Source of the DNA: Amphiprion ocellaris
Taxonomy: Eukaryota; Chordata; Actinopteri; Pomacentridae
Assembly (NCBI RefSeq): GCF_022539595.1
Contig: NC_072782.1
Span: 1,542,045 to 1,606,044 of the forward strand
Length of the DNA: 64,000 nt
Reading direction: 5' to 3'
The notes beneath the pieces were generated by a model. The model saw nothing but the letters and a program-made list of their open reading frames with translations, had not been told where the DNA came from and did not search any database. Position numbers and translations under genes: made by a program. Each line of letters starts with the position of its first letter. Position 1 is the stretch's first letter. Shown here one piece after another: positions 1 to 12,303 of the stretch.

Positions 1-653
1 ATGTTAATGAACTGTCACTTTTTTAATAATAATAAAATAAAAAAACAAACACTTACTGTGACAAACATCAAGTTCAAGTTCACTTCATTGTCTCCCGTAG
101 GAGAAATTTGTCTTAGACAAGGCCAGACATCGAGCTGCACTGCAACACAATAAAACAGAACACATGCTATTAAAAACACATGATAAATACATGACATACA
201 ATAAATATGTAAAAAAAATTGAAAAATAATAAATAAATAAAATGTATTCACTCCTTAGTCAGGTGGCTTTTCTGTCAGCATATAAAGCCTTTAATGACGT
301 AAAAGAGTTCAGTTTTAACTTCACCTCTTTACAACCCTTGTGTCTGACTGCCTTGTCCAGATGTTGCTTTGTATATTCCAGTTGTTGACTTTTCTGATGA
401 GGTCACAGCTAACTTTCTTTTCTAATGACTCTTCCATGGAAGTCAGTTAAACCTTCCTGCAGCTCCTCTGCAGGCAAGTTTTTCTTGGACATTGAGATCT
501 GAACTCTCAAAGTTCCTTTTAATTGCCATTTCTAAATGACATTTTAAACTGTAGAAACTGCAACTTGGAACATCTTGTTATAACCTTCTCTTGCTTTGTA
601 GGAACCAGTTAGCTTCAGTTTTAGAAGCCCGTGGTTAATACATATTATTTAGG
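1..653. other. AT-rich intergenic DNA, no gene seen
   Basis: No open frame with recognisable protein similarity and no structured repeat was seen here. Short frames have no domain signature and look random. Confidence 0.6.
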
Positions 654-1424
654 GTTGGGACTTTAATGCGTTAATTTCAATAAATTAATTACAGAAAAAA
701 TAACGCATGTAATCGCATCTTTCTCAGTTCCCTAATTTCTGGCACACCGGTAACTCTGATGAACACTCCAGCCAGGTAGGTGGCGGTAATGAACCTAAAG
801 TCTGTTTTCCAGCCGTGAAGAAGATGCACAGGACGCCCTCTAGTGGAGCCACTAGTGGGCCACATGACAACACTTTAGCTTCAGTCCGGTAGAAACGTAC
901 TTTCAAACATTCACAAAAAAAATCAACCAAAATCCAGCAAAATTCGCTGGATTTTCAACATTTTTGGGAAATCTTTGAACATTTTTTGGTGGAAAAAAAA
1001 GAAATGTTAAAAATGTTTCTTAAGAAGATTCACAAAAAAAAAAATAATCAACCAAAATCCAATGAATTCCGCTGGATTTTGGTTGGTTTTTTTTGTGAAT
1101 GTTCTTATCAAAAAAATTAGAAGTTTTATTGATATATATAGAATCACTTTAGATATTTTTAGGGTTTTTTTTTAAAGATTTTCACTCATTTTTTGAAAAT
1201 ATTTACAAGAATTTTCTTGCTAAATTTGGGTTTTGTTTTTTTTTTTAAATAAAACTTTCAAGGGAAACTTTTAAGGAATTATTGAAATTTTCTTCCTGAG
1301 GGTTTTGCAAGTTTTCAGAAATTTGGGGAATTTTTTTGCTGAATTTTTGGATTTTTTTTTCAGACAACGAAACAATATTTTTTGGTGCCCATAAATGAGG
1401 ACAACAGGAGGGTTAAGTCCCAAC
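654..1424. mobile_element. Composite MITE: outer element split by a piggyBac-like MITE fragment
   Basis: The segment opens with GTTGGGACTTTAA and closes with TTAAGTCCCAAC, a 10-bp inverted match that could be the termini of an older outer element. From about 913 to 1412 the sequence matches the interior and right end of the piggyBac-like MITE at 21,867-22,411: the same runs around AACATTTTTGGGAAATC, the hairpin with TCAACCAAAATCC, and the end ACAACAGGAGGG followed by TTAA at 1413-1416. The CCCTCG left end of that MITE is missing or rearranged. The outer element is inferred from its ends only; the inner piece is a direct sequence match. Confidence 0.5.
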
Positions 1425-1689
1425 TATCCATCGCAATCACTGCACATTGTGAGACATTTAAATGCACAAGCAAACACACACTGAAGCTCATCCCTGCATG
1501 ACTGATGCTTTTGTCAAACACACAATGAACGCACAAAGTCAAAGACACAATGCAGTCCACCTTTTAATGTGTGTGTTGTGTCATCAGAGTGAGAGGAAAC
1601 ATAGCATGTAATTAACGTGTCATAATCAATGTGGGGGAGTTTGACACCTTGTAATCACTGCGTGGAGATTAGCACCCGCAGCCTGGGGC

Positions 1690-1743
<54 letters not shown>

Positions 1744-1779
1744 CACACACGCACACACACACACGCGCACACACACACA

Positions 1780-1815
<36 letters not shown>
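1690..1815. repeat. (AC)n microsatellite, interrupted
   Basis: Dinucleotide AC array of about 126 bp with several single-base G interruptions that give CGCACAC units. Confidence 0.95.
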
Positions 1816-1816
<1 letters not shown>

Positions 1817-3683
1817 CTGGAGAGCGACATTCCTGCCTGTCCACACACGTACAAACAGCCAAGCAAAAACACACACACAAACGTAGCAGTGTGCACACAC
1901 ATGCATGCGTGCACATCACCTGGCTGCTCAGCTGCTCAGACTTGAATACACACCAGAAACACACACACGCACACGCACACAGAGGGCCTGTTTAATATCA
2001 TTTACATAATGAGAGAGCAGCCACAGTAATAGCTTTTCCTTTCTCTTATTATCATAATTTCACCCTGGGCACCAAATGGCAGAACAGGAGAGAGAGAAAC
2101 AGCAGAAGTGTCTTGTCCTTGTTACCCTGAAACAACTCTTCCTCAAAGTCAAGGCCAACTAGCTCTGTTTCCCTCTCTTTCCATCCGTCTGTCCCCTCTC
2201 TGCCCGTCTTTCTGTCCCTTCTGCTTTTAGTTCTCCTTCCATTAATGATCGAATGAATCACTGGTGAATCATATTTAATAATTAACTGTGTTTGTGGATT
2301 TGCTATAAAAGGAGAAAACAATTAACTAAAACTAACACAAACAAAACAGTTTTTTTTCCTCAAGCAAATTCTAACCAAATGATAATTTAGACAAAAGTTT
2401 ATTCTAAAACAAATGCATAATAAGATGAAGGGAATGTCATGATCATGACATCGAAAGAAAATACAATAGAAAGTAATTTAAATATAAATTAAGGCTATTG
2501 AACCGTGGTGATTTGAATTAGTTTGTTAATCATTTAATATATAAAATTAAACATGCATCTTTTAAGATTACTAGCAACCTGATTTAGTATTGAAACCCAT
2601 CTCAGATCACTCATTCAGTATTATCTGTGTACTACAATAGAAGCTATAGTAATGGCTGTATTAATAGTGAAACGTTAGTGAATGTATTTTAATAAATAGC
2701 ATAAAGTTTCTGCTATATTAGAAAAAAAAATTTAAACTCTCATTTAATAATTAAATTAGACCCACTCTGGGTAACTAATAGCACTTGTTTTTGAAGACAC
2801 AATTTAGAAAAAAAAACCCAGTAATTTCTGAAAAGCAGAAATGGACTAGTGACATAATTAAAGATAATTGGTTGCTGCGTTTTTACACAAACTGTTTACT
2901 GGCAGATGTCCTGCTGCCCATTCGGCTTCTGGCTCTTTTTCTTGTTTCTTATGCAACTGTACACCACAAAACCACGCATGCCACAATTTGAAAATGCAGG
3001 TACATTTTTAAAATCAATGTGTGAATGTCCGTGAACTCTGCAGCCCCAGGAGGAAAGAGGGGTCGAATTCTACTGAAATCTAAAGAGTAAAAGACATATC
3101 AGACTCCCATGTCTGTGTGTGTCTGCAGAATGTCATTGATTTCTGACTAAAAGAAAAGAAAATAGGCTGCGTTTCATCCGTAAAAGAGGGATCAAGTGTT
3201 GGAAAGTGAAAAGAAAAAGATGGGAAAAAAACTGGTAAAAGGATGGAGTGGGGAGAACAGGAGGGAGGAGGCAGCAGTATTTCCTATTTTCTCCTTTTCT
3301 TCTTTTTTGATGTTTCCCAATTCTCTTTTCTCTTCCCTTTCCCACAAGCTTCCCCCTTTTCTTTCTTCTTTTTCCCACCATCACTGCATACAGTTTTCTC
3401 TCTCCACTAGTTTTCCACCTTTACTGTACATTTTCTTAACTCTCCATCTATCTCTCCTCCGTCCCATCCCTTCCCTCCTCCTCTTTCCTTCTCTCCTCCT
3501 CCGTATTGACAGAGAAGCTATGCATTTTGCTAAAACATTGGCTGATGAATCATTGATGTTGGTGTTGAGGTTTCAGTGGCGCGGGAGCAGCCGGATGTAA
3601 ATAAGTGAGGACTAGGCAAGGGGTATAGCTAGCTGATATTCAGCCCTCCAGCTGAAACATTGATGAGATATGCTCAGGAGAGT

Positions 3684-3688
<5 letters not shown>

Positions 3689-3772
<84 letters not shown>
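3689..3772. repeat. (GT)n microsatellite
   Basis: Uninterrupted TG dinucleotide array of about 84 bp. Confidence 0.95.
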
Positions 3773-3775
<3 letters not shown>

Positions 3776-4033
3776 GCACAACTATGAAGGCTATTTAAGA
3801 AGGATAGATATGACAGTTGTTTACAATTTGGGCCAGACACCAAAGAACTCAGGGAGGAAGGCAGGGCGAAAGAGAGAAGGGGATGACGGATGGATGAGGG
3901 AAAGTAAGGCAGCAGGGAAGGTAGAAAGGAAGAAAAGAAGGGAGGGAAAGAGTTAGATAATGTTACGTATGCAGGGGACAAATATTAGACAGCAACGACA
4001 TGAATCAGGCAGACATGTCAGGATAACAGACAG

Positions 4034-5130
4034 ATGATCTTTGACATAATGCAGATATCACCACAGCTAGATGTCAAACTTCCACTCTTGGCTAAACCAT
4101 TTTTTTTTCCCTTAACCCTAAAACAAGGTGTTTACATACATCTTCTGTTCAACTTGTATATGCTCCCTTTGGGTCAAATAATACAGAAATTTAACATTTA
4201 TTATCACAGTTATGCAGCCGATACACAACTTTATGTGTCTCTGTCACCAGACAACTGCAGCCCAACAGACTTATAGTGTCTGGAGCAATAAACACCTGGA
4301 TGAGAGAGAATTTTCTACAATTAAATGAAGATAAAACTGAGTTTAATCTGTTTGGTAGCAAAAAGAAGAGGGTCAGCATTCATAAACATCTTGAGACTCG
4401 GACTCTTAAAACCACCGACCAAGTTGGTAACGTTGGAGGGTTAATAGACTCAGATTTAACTTTTAACGGCCATATCAAAGCTGTCACCAAAGCAGCTTTT
4501 TACCAACTCAAAAACATCAACAGAATTAAAAGCTTTGTCTCCCAGAAAGACCAACAGAAACTCATCCATGCGATCATCTCTAGTAGACTGGATTACTGTG
4601 ATGGTATTTTAAAAGAACTTCCCAAAAAGAGCATTAAACAGCTTCAGCTCATCCAGAACGCTGCTGCTAGAGTTTTAACTCGGACCAAGAGATCTGAACT
4701 CATCACACCACTTCTAAAATCCCTACACCAGCTTCCAGTCAGTCACAGGATAGATTTTAAAACCCTACTGATTGTTTACAAATCCCAGAATACATCTGTG
4801 ATGTATTCAGAGAATACAAACCCAGCAGGCTCTTAGATCCCAGGACTCAGGTCTAGTCCAGGCCGGAGTCCGGACTAAACATGGAGAAGCAGCATTTAGC
4901 TGTTCTGCTGCAAACAAGTGGAACAAACTGCCAGCAGAGATTAAACTTTCACTAAATGTAGACACTTTTAAATCCAGGTTAAAAACATTTCTTATCTTAT
5001 GTGCCTATGCATGAAATCTGCACGGTATCCTTTAATTATCTGCACCTCACTGTAATGCTCTTAATGTTTTATGCAAAGCACTTTGAATTGTCTTGGACAT
5101 GAAGGGTTCTGTACAAATAAACTTGCCTAC
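4034..5130 (+). mobile_element. 5'-truncated, decayed L2-type LINE (RT C-terminal part and 3' tail)
   Basis: Translation gives the C-terminal half of a non-LTR reverse transcriptase of the fish L2 type: a segment resembling LLFNLYMLPLGQIIQKFNI, the palm motif region, then INTWMRENFLQLNEDKTE, LIHAIISSRLDYCDGIL, KSIKQLQLIQNAAARVLTRT and LKSLHQLPVSHRIDFKTLL. The catalytic YADD motif reads YAADTQLY, so the first catalytic Asp is lost. The frame shifts near 4276 and again after about 4836, where the typical fold continues in another frame (AACAAGTGGAACAAACTGCC). The 3' end carries the AATAAACTTGCC-type tail common in fish L2 elements. The 5' part of ORF2 and all of ORF1 are absent. This is a dead copy; the exact subfamily is not certain. 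Confidence 0.85.
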
Positions 5131-6873
5131 GTTTGAAGAGGTTTAGGAAAGTGAGTTCTGACCAAAATGTCTGCCCTACAATGCCTAAAAATGCTGTAGT
5201 ACTCTTTTCTTGTCTGCTACACAAACTGTCACATTGCCCTTCGGGATCCTCGTGGATGTTTCTGAAAGGCTGTGATTTTGCACTTTAGGGTAGAGCAGAT
5301 AGCTACAGATTGGGCTGTGGAGTTGTGTCAATAGCACAGGATCTCTGGAGAATTCAAAACTTCCTACTGTGTTTGGGCACCAATGGAAAGCACGTACACC
5401 TCTTAAATTATAACTTTTTAAACGATAATCTGCAAAGATGTGTGTAACAAATAACCTCCTCATACAGATTAATTTGTTGAAGGCACCAGTGCAGTTGGCA
5501 AGCTTGTAGTGTAGAAAGTCCACTCGATCACAAATCTTCTGCAGAGAGGTTCTTGCAGACCTGGGTGGATGATGAAATTAGAATACCCATGCGAACACAG
5601 AAAGTATGAATTGACCTTAAAAGTCAAAGCGGTGCCCACACACATTGCCATACAAGTAGAATTCCATATGCAAGCATACAAGAGATATTTCCATAAATAC
5701 TCTGATCTGTGTCACCTGAACCTAAGACAAGACTGCCTATCCAAGCAGCAGGGAAGAAAAAAATAAATGTATAATTTGTCCAAGAATACACTAAACAGCT
5801 AATATGATGGCACAGAAAGGTCTATAAGAGCACACATTACATTAAACACAAGCAGCAGCCATGTCATTCACTTTGGGAGACGATAAAGCCCTTGGAAACA
5901 TCCATGTGGATCTTAGCTTCCAATGAAATAAAGGCTGAAAACACAGTCCTGTCCAGACATCCAGTAGCTGGTTAGCTAGAAGAGCTCCTCCTATGTTTAT
6001 ACCATTAAACCAGATGCTTTGTGCTGAATGTTCACTCACAAAATAAAACCTATTAAATCTCTGACTTGAACTTTTCACAACATCATTACTAAATATTTAC
6101 CATTCTAACATTTATGAGACTAAATAATGAATTATGCTTAGAAAAAATGTCAAAGGGAATACTAATAGACAACAGTATATAAGAACGTGCAGTAGTCAGG
6201 TCTGATTCTGCCTTTGTTTGCTGCCAAGCCAACAACTGCATCACATTAAGTAACTTGACACAACAATTAGTGAAGTCAACTCTGGCGTTTAGCCTCTGAC
6301 AGACGTATGCAGGAGAAGATCTGCTGACAGTTTGGCTTTCCTTCCAACAAGAGCTGAGACTCCCTGGAAGGAGTTCTCACTTTTAATGGATTCCCTGATC
6401 TATTTAGATATCGGCTCTCGCAAGTAAAGAAATTCAAAAACTCACACACACACTCTATCACAGCCAATCATCGTTCCACACCTTCACTTAAAGCACTTTT
6501 CAGGCCTCTGAGTGCCTCCCTCCCTGCACTGAGCACCATTAATACAGTCATTTAGTCCACTAATACATCAGTGTGGTCAGCGCTCGTACATTATGCAGCA
6601 GCTGGGGTCAGAGCTCAGTGAACTGTGCTGGTCTCGACTCTAACCACACATTGTAAAGACATTATCTGGTTCCCACAGAAAACAACAATGGAGAGTGATT
6701 TAAGAAGACGTGTATAGATGTGCCACTATATCCTCTGTGCACAGATACACTCACAGTAATGTAAATATGCAACATTGATAAATACTGGCATGAATGCAAA
6801 GTACAGCCATGAATTTAATGCACACAGTACATGTATGTTAACAGTTCCAAAACAAAATGAAACTTAATATAAC
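5131..6873. other. Intergenic DNA, no gene seen
   Basis: Mixed-composition DNA without a recognisable gene. Frames of 60-110 residues on both strands lack any family signature. Confidence 0.55.
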
Positions 6874-7090
6874 TTAATATATAACTGTGGGACTTTTGAT
6901 ATATCCATGGGATATATCTGGGATACATTTTTATTAAAAGCAAAAAAAAAATAGTTTTTTATGTTCATTATGATCATGTCTTTACAAATTGAGTAATTAT
7001 TTATTCTGGAAATAATCATTTATTAATAAAAATGACTGATATCACTAAAAGGTCAACTATGTTACAGAAAGTCCCACAATTATATATTGA
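6874..7090. mobile_element. Short MITE-like element with 24-bp inverted ends
   Basis: The left end TTAATATATAACTGTGGGAC (continuing TTTT) and the reverse complement of the right end TCAATATATAATTGTGGGAC (continuing TTTC) match at about 21 of 24 positions. The 217-bp unit has an AT-rich core and no coding capacity, as expected for a small non-autonomous DNA transposon. No target-site duplication could be fixed because the flanks are TA-rich. Confidence 0.55.
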
Positions 7091-7555
7091 CCCAGAATAT
7101 AGAATATATAGAACAGCAAAACTTTACATATTACATTCAGCTGTACCAGTCAGACCAGTTTGCCCATTAGCTCTCTGAGCCATGGATTCTGTTTGGAAAA
7201 AGTACATGAGAACAGCTCAAATCCAACAACACTGACAATGTCAACACATAAAGAAACAGGAGTTTAGGAGAGGACATTTTAATACGCAGTGACTGAACTG
7301 TTATTACAACACCTCATACAGTTAGTGTAGTATTGAGTCTCTCTTTAAAAATATGATTCTTCACAATATTTACCATAATCTTTCTACTGGGAACTACATG
7401 CTTGGCAACGACAAGTGCATCAGACTACCACAAATCTGACCTGGCCCGAATTTCATATCCACATTTTTTGGGTGAGTAAAGAATATAGAGTTTTCAACAA
7501 CAGCTAGTGCACATTGGACTGGTTGAATGGAGCGGTTCTACTCAATGTTCTATGC

Positions 7556-8451
7556 CAGGGGTGTCCAACATGCGGCCCGTGGGCCAAAAGTGGTCCTCCA
7601 GAGGGTCCAATCAGGTCCTCAAAGTGTAAAAATTCCATAGAAGACATTAACTGCAGATTGTAAATTAGTAAAACTATAAATTCAAAATAATTTCTAGACC
7701 ATGACAAGTTGTTTGGATCATAAAATAAAATACCAGATTGCTCATTGCTCTTTTGTCATTTTGTGTCTTATTTTTGGAATATTTGTTTTTGTTGTTTTTT
7801 TGTCTGACTTTTGCCATTTGTCTCATATTTTTGTTGTTTTATTGTTTATGTCATTTTGTGGGGCTTTTTTTTGTCTCGCTTGTGTTGTTTGTCTACTTTT
7901 TTTGTTGTTTTGTTTCTCGCTTTTGTCATTTCTTGTCTCATTTGTGTAATTTCTTGTCCCGTTTGGACGTTTCTCCATTTTTTGTCAGTTTATAACTTTT
8001 TTGTCTAATTTTTTGTCTTTTTTTGTTTTGTTTCGTGTCATTTTGTCTCATGTCTTGTCATTTTGTTTCTCGTTTTTGTAATATTTTGTAATATTTTTGT
8101 CGTCTTGATGATAAACTAAAATACTATATTGTCCATTTCCAGATGACTAAATGTTGTGTTCCTTTGTAGATCCTCTGTGATCTGGAAGTTGTAACGTGGA
8201 AACGATAAACTGAGGCAAAATGTTGCTGAAATTGAACTTATTTTTCTAAAAAAAAAAATTCAGGTTGTTCATCACATTTTGTAAAAAGATAATTCCTGAA
8301 TTGAAACTGTACAGAATGTACTTTTTTGCACAAAAACAAAGGAAAAATTTGGAGTTGTTGTTATTTATAGAATATTCTGCTGTGATTTTACTGGTCCGGC
8401 CCATTTGAGGTGAAATTGGGAACCTGAACCAAAATGAGTTTGACACCCCTG
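7556..8451 (+). mobile_element. hAT-like non-autonomous transposon, copy 1
   Basis: Starts CAGGGGTGTCCAACATGCGG and ends ATGAGTTTGACACCCCTG, giving terminal inverted repeats CAGGGGTGTC(C/A)AAC. The flanks TTCTATGC (7548-7555) and TTCTATGA (8452-8459) form an 8-bp target duplication with one mismatch, a hAT hallmark. The interior (about 7750-8100) is a decayed tandem array of TTTTGTC-type words. Open frames here are Phe/Cys/Leu-rich array artefacts and no transposase is present. Confidence 0.85.
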
Positions 8452-9100
8452 TTCTATGAAAGTGCTTCCAGTATGGTACGCAATCTACCTTGGTTGAAGC
8501 ACAGAAAGACAAGCCAACACTTTGGACAGGTGGAGGTGATAGTCTGTCACACACACAGACAATATTTGTTCTGCGTTTTCTTTTCTGAGTTTTCTAAAAA
8601 TCTCAATTCCACAAAAGTCAACCGCAATATAACTTCATGCATAAAACAGATTACAATCTCAATGTACTAGCAACCTAATTGGACTATGTAAAATGTAAAT
8701 TTTTGCCGTTAAAATAAAACTATTGTTGGCTGTGATCTCAACATGTAATAAAAAAAAAACCACACGTACACATGTATACACACAGAGCTCTTAACCACAC
8801 AGTAAAACCCCATTATCTTTCAGCCACAGACAACAACAGCGCCTTCGGTTAAAAAACCAAACTCTCTGAAGTCCGTTAGCCATTTACCACAGAGCACAGC
8901 ACTTTAGACTGGCGTTTTACAGTTAACCACAGTTTTTAAAGTGCATTACCTACTCACCGCAGTGTGTGTGTGTGCATGTGTGTGTTTGTGGCGTCTCTCT
9001 ATGTATTATGTACATGTGTGTCTCTTGTCAGTCGTGTGTGTGTGCATTTCAACATCTGTGTGAGTTACTGTAAGTGTGATTGTGTCTTAGTCTTTCCTGG

Positions 9101-9101
<1 letters not shown>

Positions 9102-9137
<36 letters not shown>

Positions 9138-9149
9138 TGTGTGTGTGTG
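9102..9149. repeat. (GT)n microsatellite
   Basis: About 48 bp of TG dinucleotides with one TCTG interruption. Confidence 0.9.
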
Positions 9150-10129
9150 CATACATGTAATATGACACTTTAATGAAAGGAGGAGAAAGACGAGGGTGAA
9201 AGAGACAGAAGACACGACAGAGGAGAACAATATTGAGCGGCATAAGGGGTAAAAAAGTGCAGCGTATAAAGACACGCAGACAGACAACATGCGTGGACAT
9301 CAATAACCACAAAGTCACTTCAGACACACAAAGACAACACCCAGACTGTGTTACAGCGAGAATGGATCAGAAAACAGAGAGGCTGGGAGAGTGAGACATG
9401 TAGAGACATAGAGGAAGATATGTAGAAAGATGTTAGAGAAAGAAATAAAGAGAGAAAGAAATAAACCACATGTGGAGAACTAATATGTATAACGTAGAAA
9501 GCTTTGAAAGACTGCTGAGTACAATAATGATAGCTTTAATATAGATCATCTTTCAACTACTAAGTTACAAGGTGCTGCTCAAAGTAGACATTAAAATAGA
9601 AATTATACAAACCGAGAAGGAAAAACAAGAAATATATTACAAGAAAAACAACAATAAAACAGTGCACAAGTCAAGAGAAACCTTTAAGATAAAAGCAGAT
9701 GTTCATTAATGCTTCTAAAGAATCTCCTGACTTACCTGATCTGAGATCTACTGGCAGGGAAATGCATGACTTAGTGGTATCAACAGCAAATCTTACAGGA
9801 ACAGTCAAAAGGTTCCTGCCAGAGGATGTCAAGCAGCAATTAGGTTCATAAAGTGTTAATAGATCAAAAAATACAAGTAGGTATCCAAGGTTTCAAAACA
9901 AATAGGGAAAAACAAACCCTAAAAGTAAATGTTAATCAGTAAAGACCAGCAAGAATTGGAATAATCCGGTGGCTTCTGCTTGAACAAGTGAAAAGCTGAG
10001 CAGCAGCAGCTTTTTGATTTAACTTTCAGTTTCCCCTTACTGATCCCAGAGTAAAGTAACAGAGTCTGGAGGTGATGAATGACATTGTTTTTAGTCAGAA
10101 AATTCGAGACTTAAGAGACCAGACTAAGT

Positions 10130-10600
10130 TGTCTGAGGAAAAACCAACAGAAAGCATCTTTGTACTGCGTTGGGCCTCCATGCACCGCCAGTAGAACTTC
10201 AGTGCAACTAGAGATTGATTCTACAAGTTTCTCAAACTCTACTAAAGCAGCAAAGCACCATTTTTTGAGAAGACGTTCCCTAATTTGCGACATTGATGGT
10301 GGAGCCCTGTCTAACATGCTGGTCCAAATGTCCCGTAGGCGTTCACCTGAGTGGATATCTGATGGTTGCAAAGGCTACATCATGTGATTCACCTTATTTT
10401 CACTCTCTTCAACCCATTCAGTGACACCTAACACCCCATAAATGAGGGCGTAGTCGCACACTTCTTAACCATCACTGCAATCAGGATGAAAATGTTTCAT
10501 CATAGAATAAAGGTGGTCACTTTGTATTGGTTTGCAGCGGCCCTTCCCTTGAAGTCCCCTACAGCATAACAGAGTCATCGGATCCTCTCACTGCAGGGGT
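10130..10600. repeat. Possible decayed interspersed repeat
   Basis: The stretch running from GCGTTGGGCCTCCATG through TTGATGGTGGAGCCCTGTC to CAGCATAACAGAGTC resembles a sequence I associate with a dispersed repeat family in fish and amphibian genomes. This rests on memory of the word pattern, not on an internal second copy in this window. No coding capacity is evident, and the element class is not known to me. Confidence 0.35.
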
Positions 10601-11784
10601 CAAGGTTTCTTCTTTTTTTCCTTTATTTGTCACCTGTCTGCATGTCAATAACAGGCCCAAATCAGACATGTAGTGACTGAAAAGTTTGTCCTGTAACAAG
10701 TTCCAGATGACACAGTTAGAATGATTTCTGTTTTGGCTTCACTGAGTTTGAGGACACTTTTGGACATTCTCCTGGACAAGACAATATCACCACCATTACC
10801 ACCGTAAATTCCCCTCAGGAATAAAGTATCTATGTCTGTCTGTCCATCTTTAGTGGGACAAACAGTTGTTGGTCACCAACATTGGTAAAGAATGTCACAT
10901 TTATTAAGAATCTGACCTACTGGAAGCATAATAGAACTCTGTAGAACCCCACATAACTAGAGAACTTCAGGGAGACGCTACACCAATTACTACTGAAGAA
11001 GAAACAAACCAGTCCAATTATTAATGCCAACAGAGAACTCCAGACAATCAGTACGGTCAACTCTGTCAAAGGCCGAGCTAACAGCAAGAAGAATTTTGAA
11101 GAAAGTTGGTCATTTGAGACCTTCACCAGAACAGTCCTAGTGCTATGAAAACTAAACATTTAAAGCACTTAAAGATCAGTCTAAAGTTACTTAAAACACT
11201 ACGACAGAGGAAAGGCTTCTTAAGAAATGAATATCTTAATAAGTGGCATATTAATGGAGAGGACGCCAGAGGATAAACAGTGATTTACAGTGACAACCTA
11301 CTGTCTTAAAACTTCCTTTAAAAGCCATATAGGACTATAATCATCTGTGCAAGTGAAAGAGAATAAACATACATAAACATAAACAGGTAACTGTTTTGAA
11401 AAGAACTCTGAAATTCTGGGTCTGATGTGAGAATAACTGAACTGCGGCATTATTGACTGCAACCTGATAGGCAGACATCAGATCTTTGAGGAGAGAGAAG
11501 ACAAAGGTGTAACTACAGTCAGGTCCAGTGAAAATGAAAAGACGCAGTGACAAAAGAGAGCAAGAGTGAAATTCAAAGACAAATGAAAAGAGACACAGTG
11601 AGGGGAGACAAAGACAGAGAAAGAGACAAAGAGGTAGCGAGAGAAGTGAAAGGCACCGGTGAAATTCACCGAGAGAAACCGCGACGAGGCGGCAGCAGTA
11701 CATCTTGATCAACAGATGACTGATCATATCAGCGCCGGCCATCTTTCACCAGCCGCCGTTTGACGACACAACATGACCCCCTGT

Positions 11785-11936
<152 letters not shown>

Positions 11937-12007
11937 CCATTTCCCCCGACATACCCTGAGGCGGGAGCATCAATAACGAATGGCCTGGCCAGGGGCTTCC
12001 ACTCACT

Positions 12008-12136
<129 letters not shown>

Positions 12137-12248
12137 TCATTCATTCACACAAACATGTGCACAAATACACCCCCATATGTGACACTCTTTCACATATTCA
12201 TGCATTCATTCGAACACACACAAGATGGTCAGGAAGGAGGAATAAATT

Positions 12249-12250
<2 letters not shown>

Positions 12251-12301
<51 letters not shown>
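12251..12301. repeat. (AC)n microsatellite
   Basis: About 51 bp uninterrupted AC array, the third in a 520-bp cluster. Confidence 0.95.

Positions 12302-12303
<2 letters not shown>

Larger units (their letters stand above)
1425..4033. other. Intergenic DNA with simple repeats, no gene seen
   Basis: Contains the (AC)n array at 1690-1815, a pyrimidine-rich stretch around 3281-3505 and the (GT)n array at 3689-3772. The remainder is AT-rich DNA. Open frames over the arrays are simple-repeat artefacts (Thr-His or Cys-Val polymers). Confidence 0.6.
8460..11784. other. Intergenic DNA, no gene seen
   Basis: Contains the GT array at 9102-9149 and a possible old interspersed repeat at about 10,130-10,600. 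Otherwise only short frames without recognisable similarity. Confidence 0.5.

Noticed and set aside
1629..1964. Open frames of Cys-Val or Thr-His polymers over AC/GT arrays (also at 3.7, 11.8-12.3, 15.8, 44.0, 48.8 and 58.1-58.5 kb)
   Set aside because: They are direct translations of dinucleotide microsatellites and lack any coding evidence.
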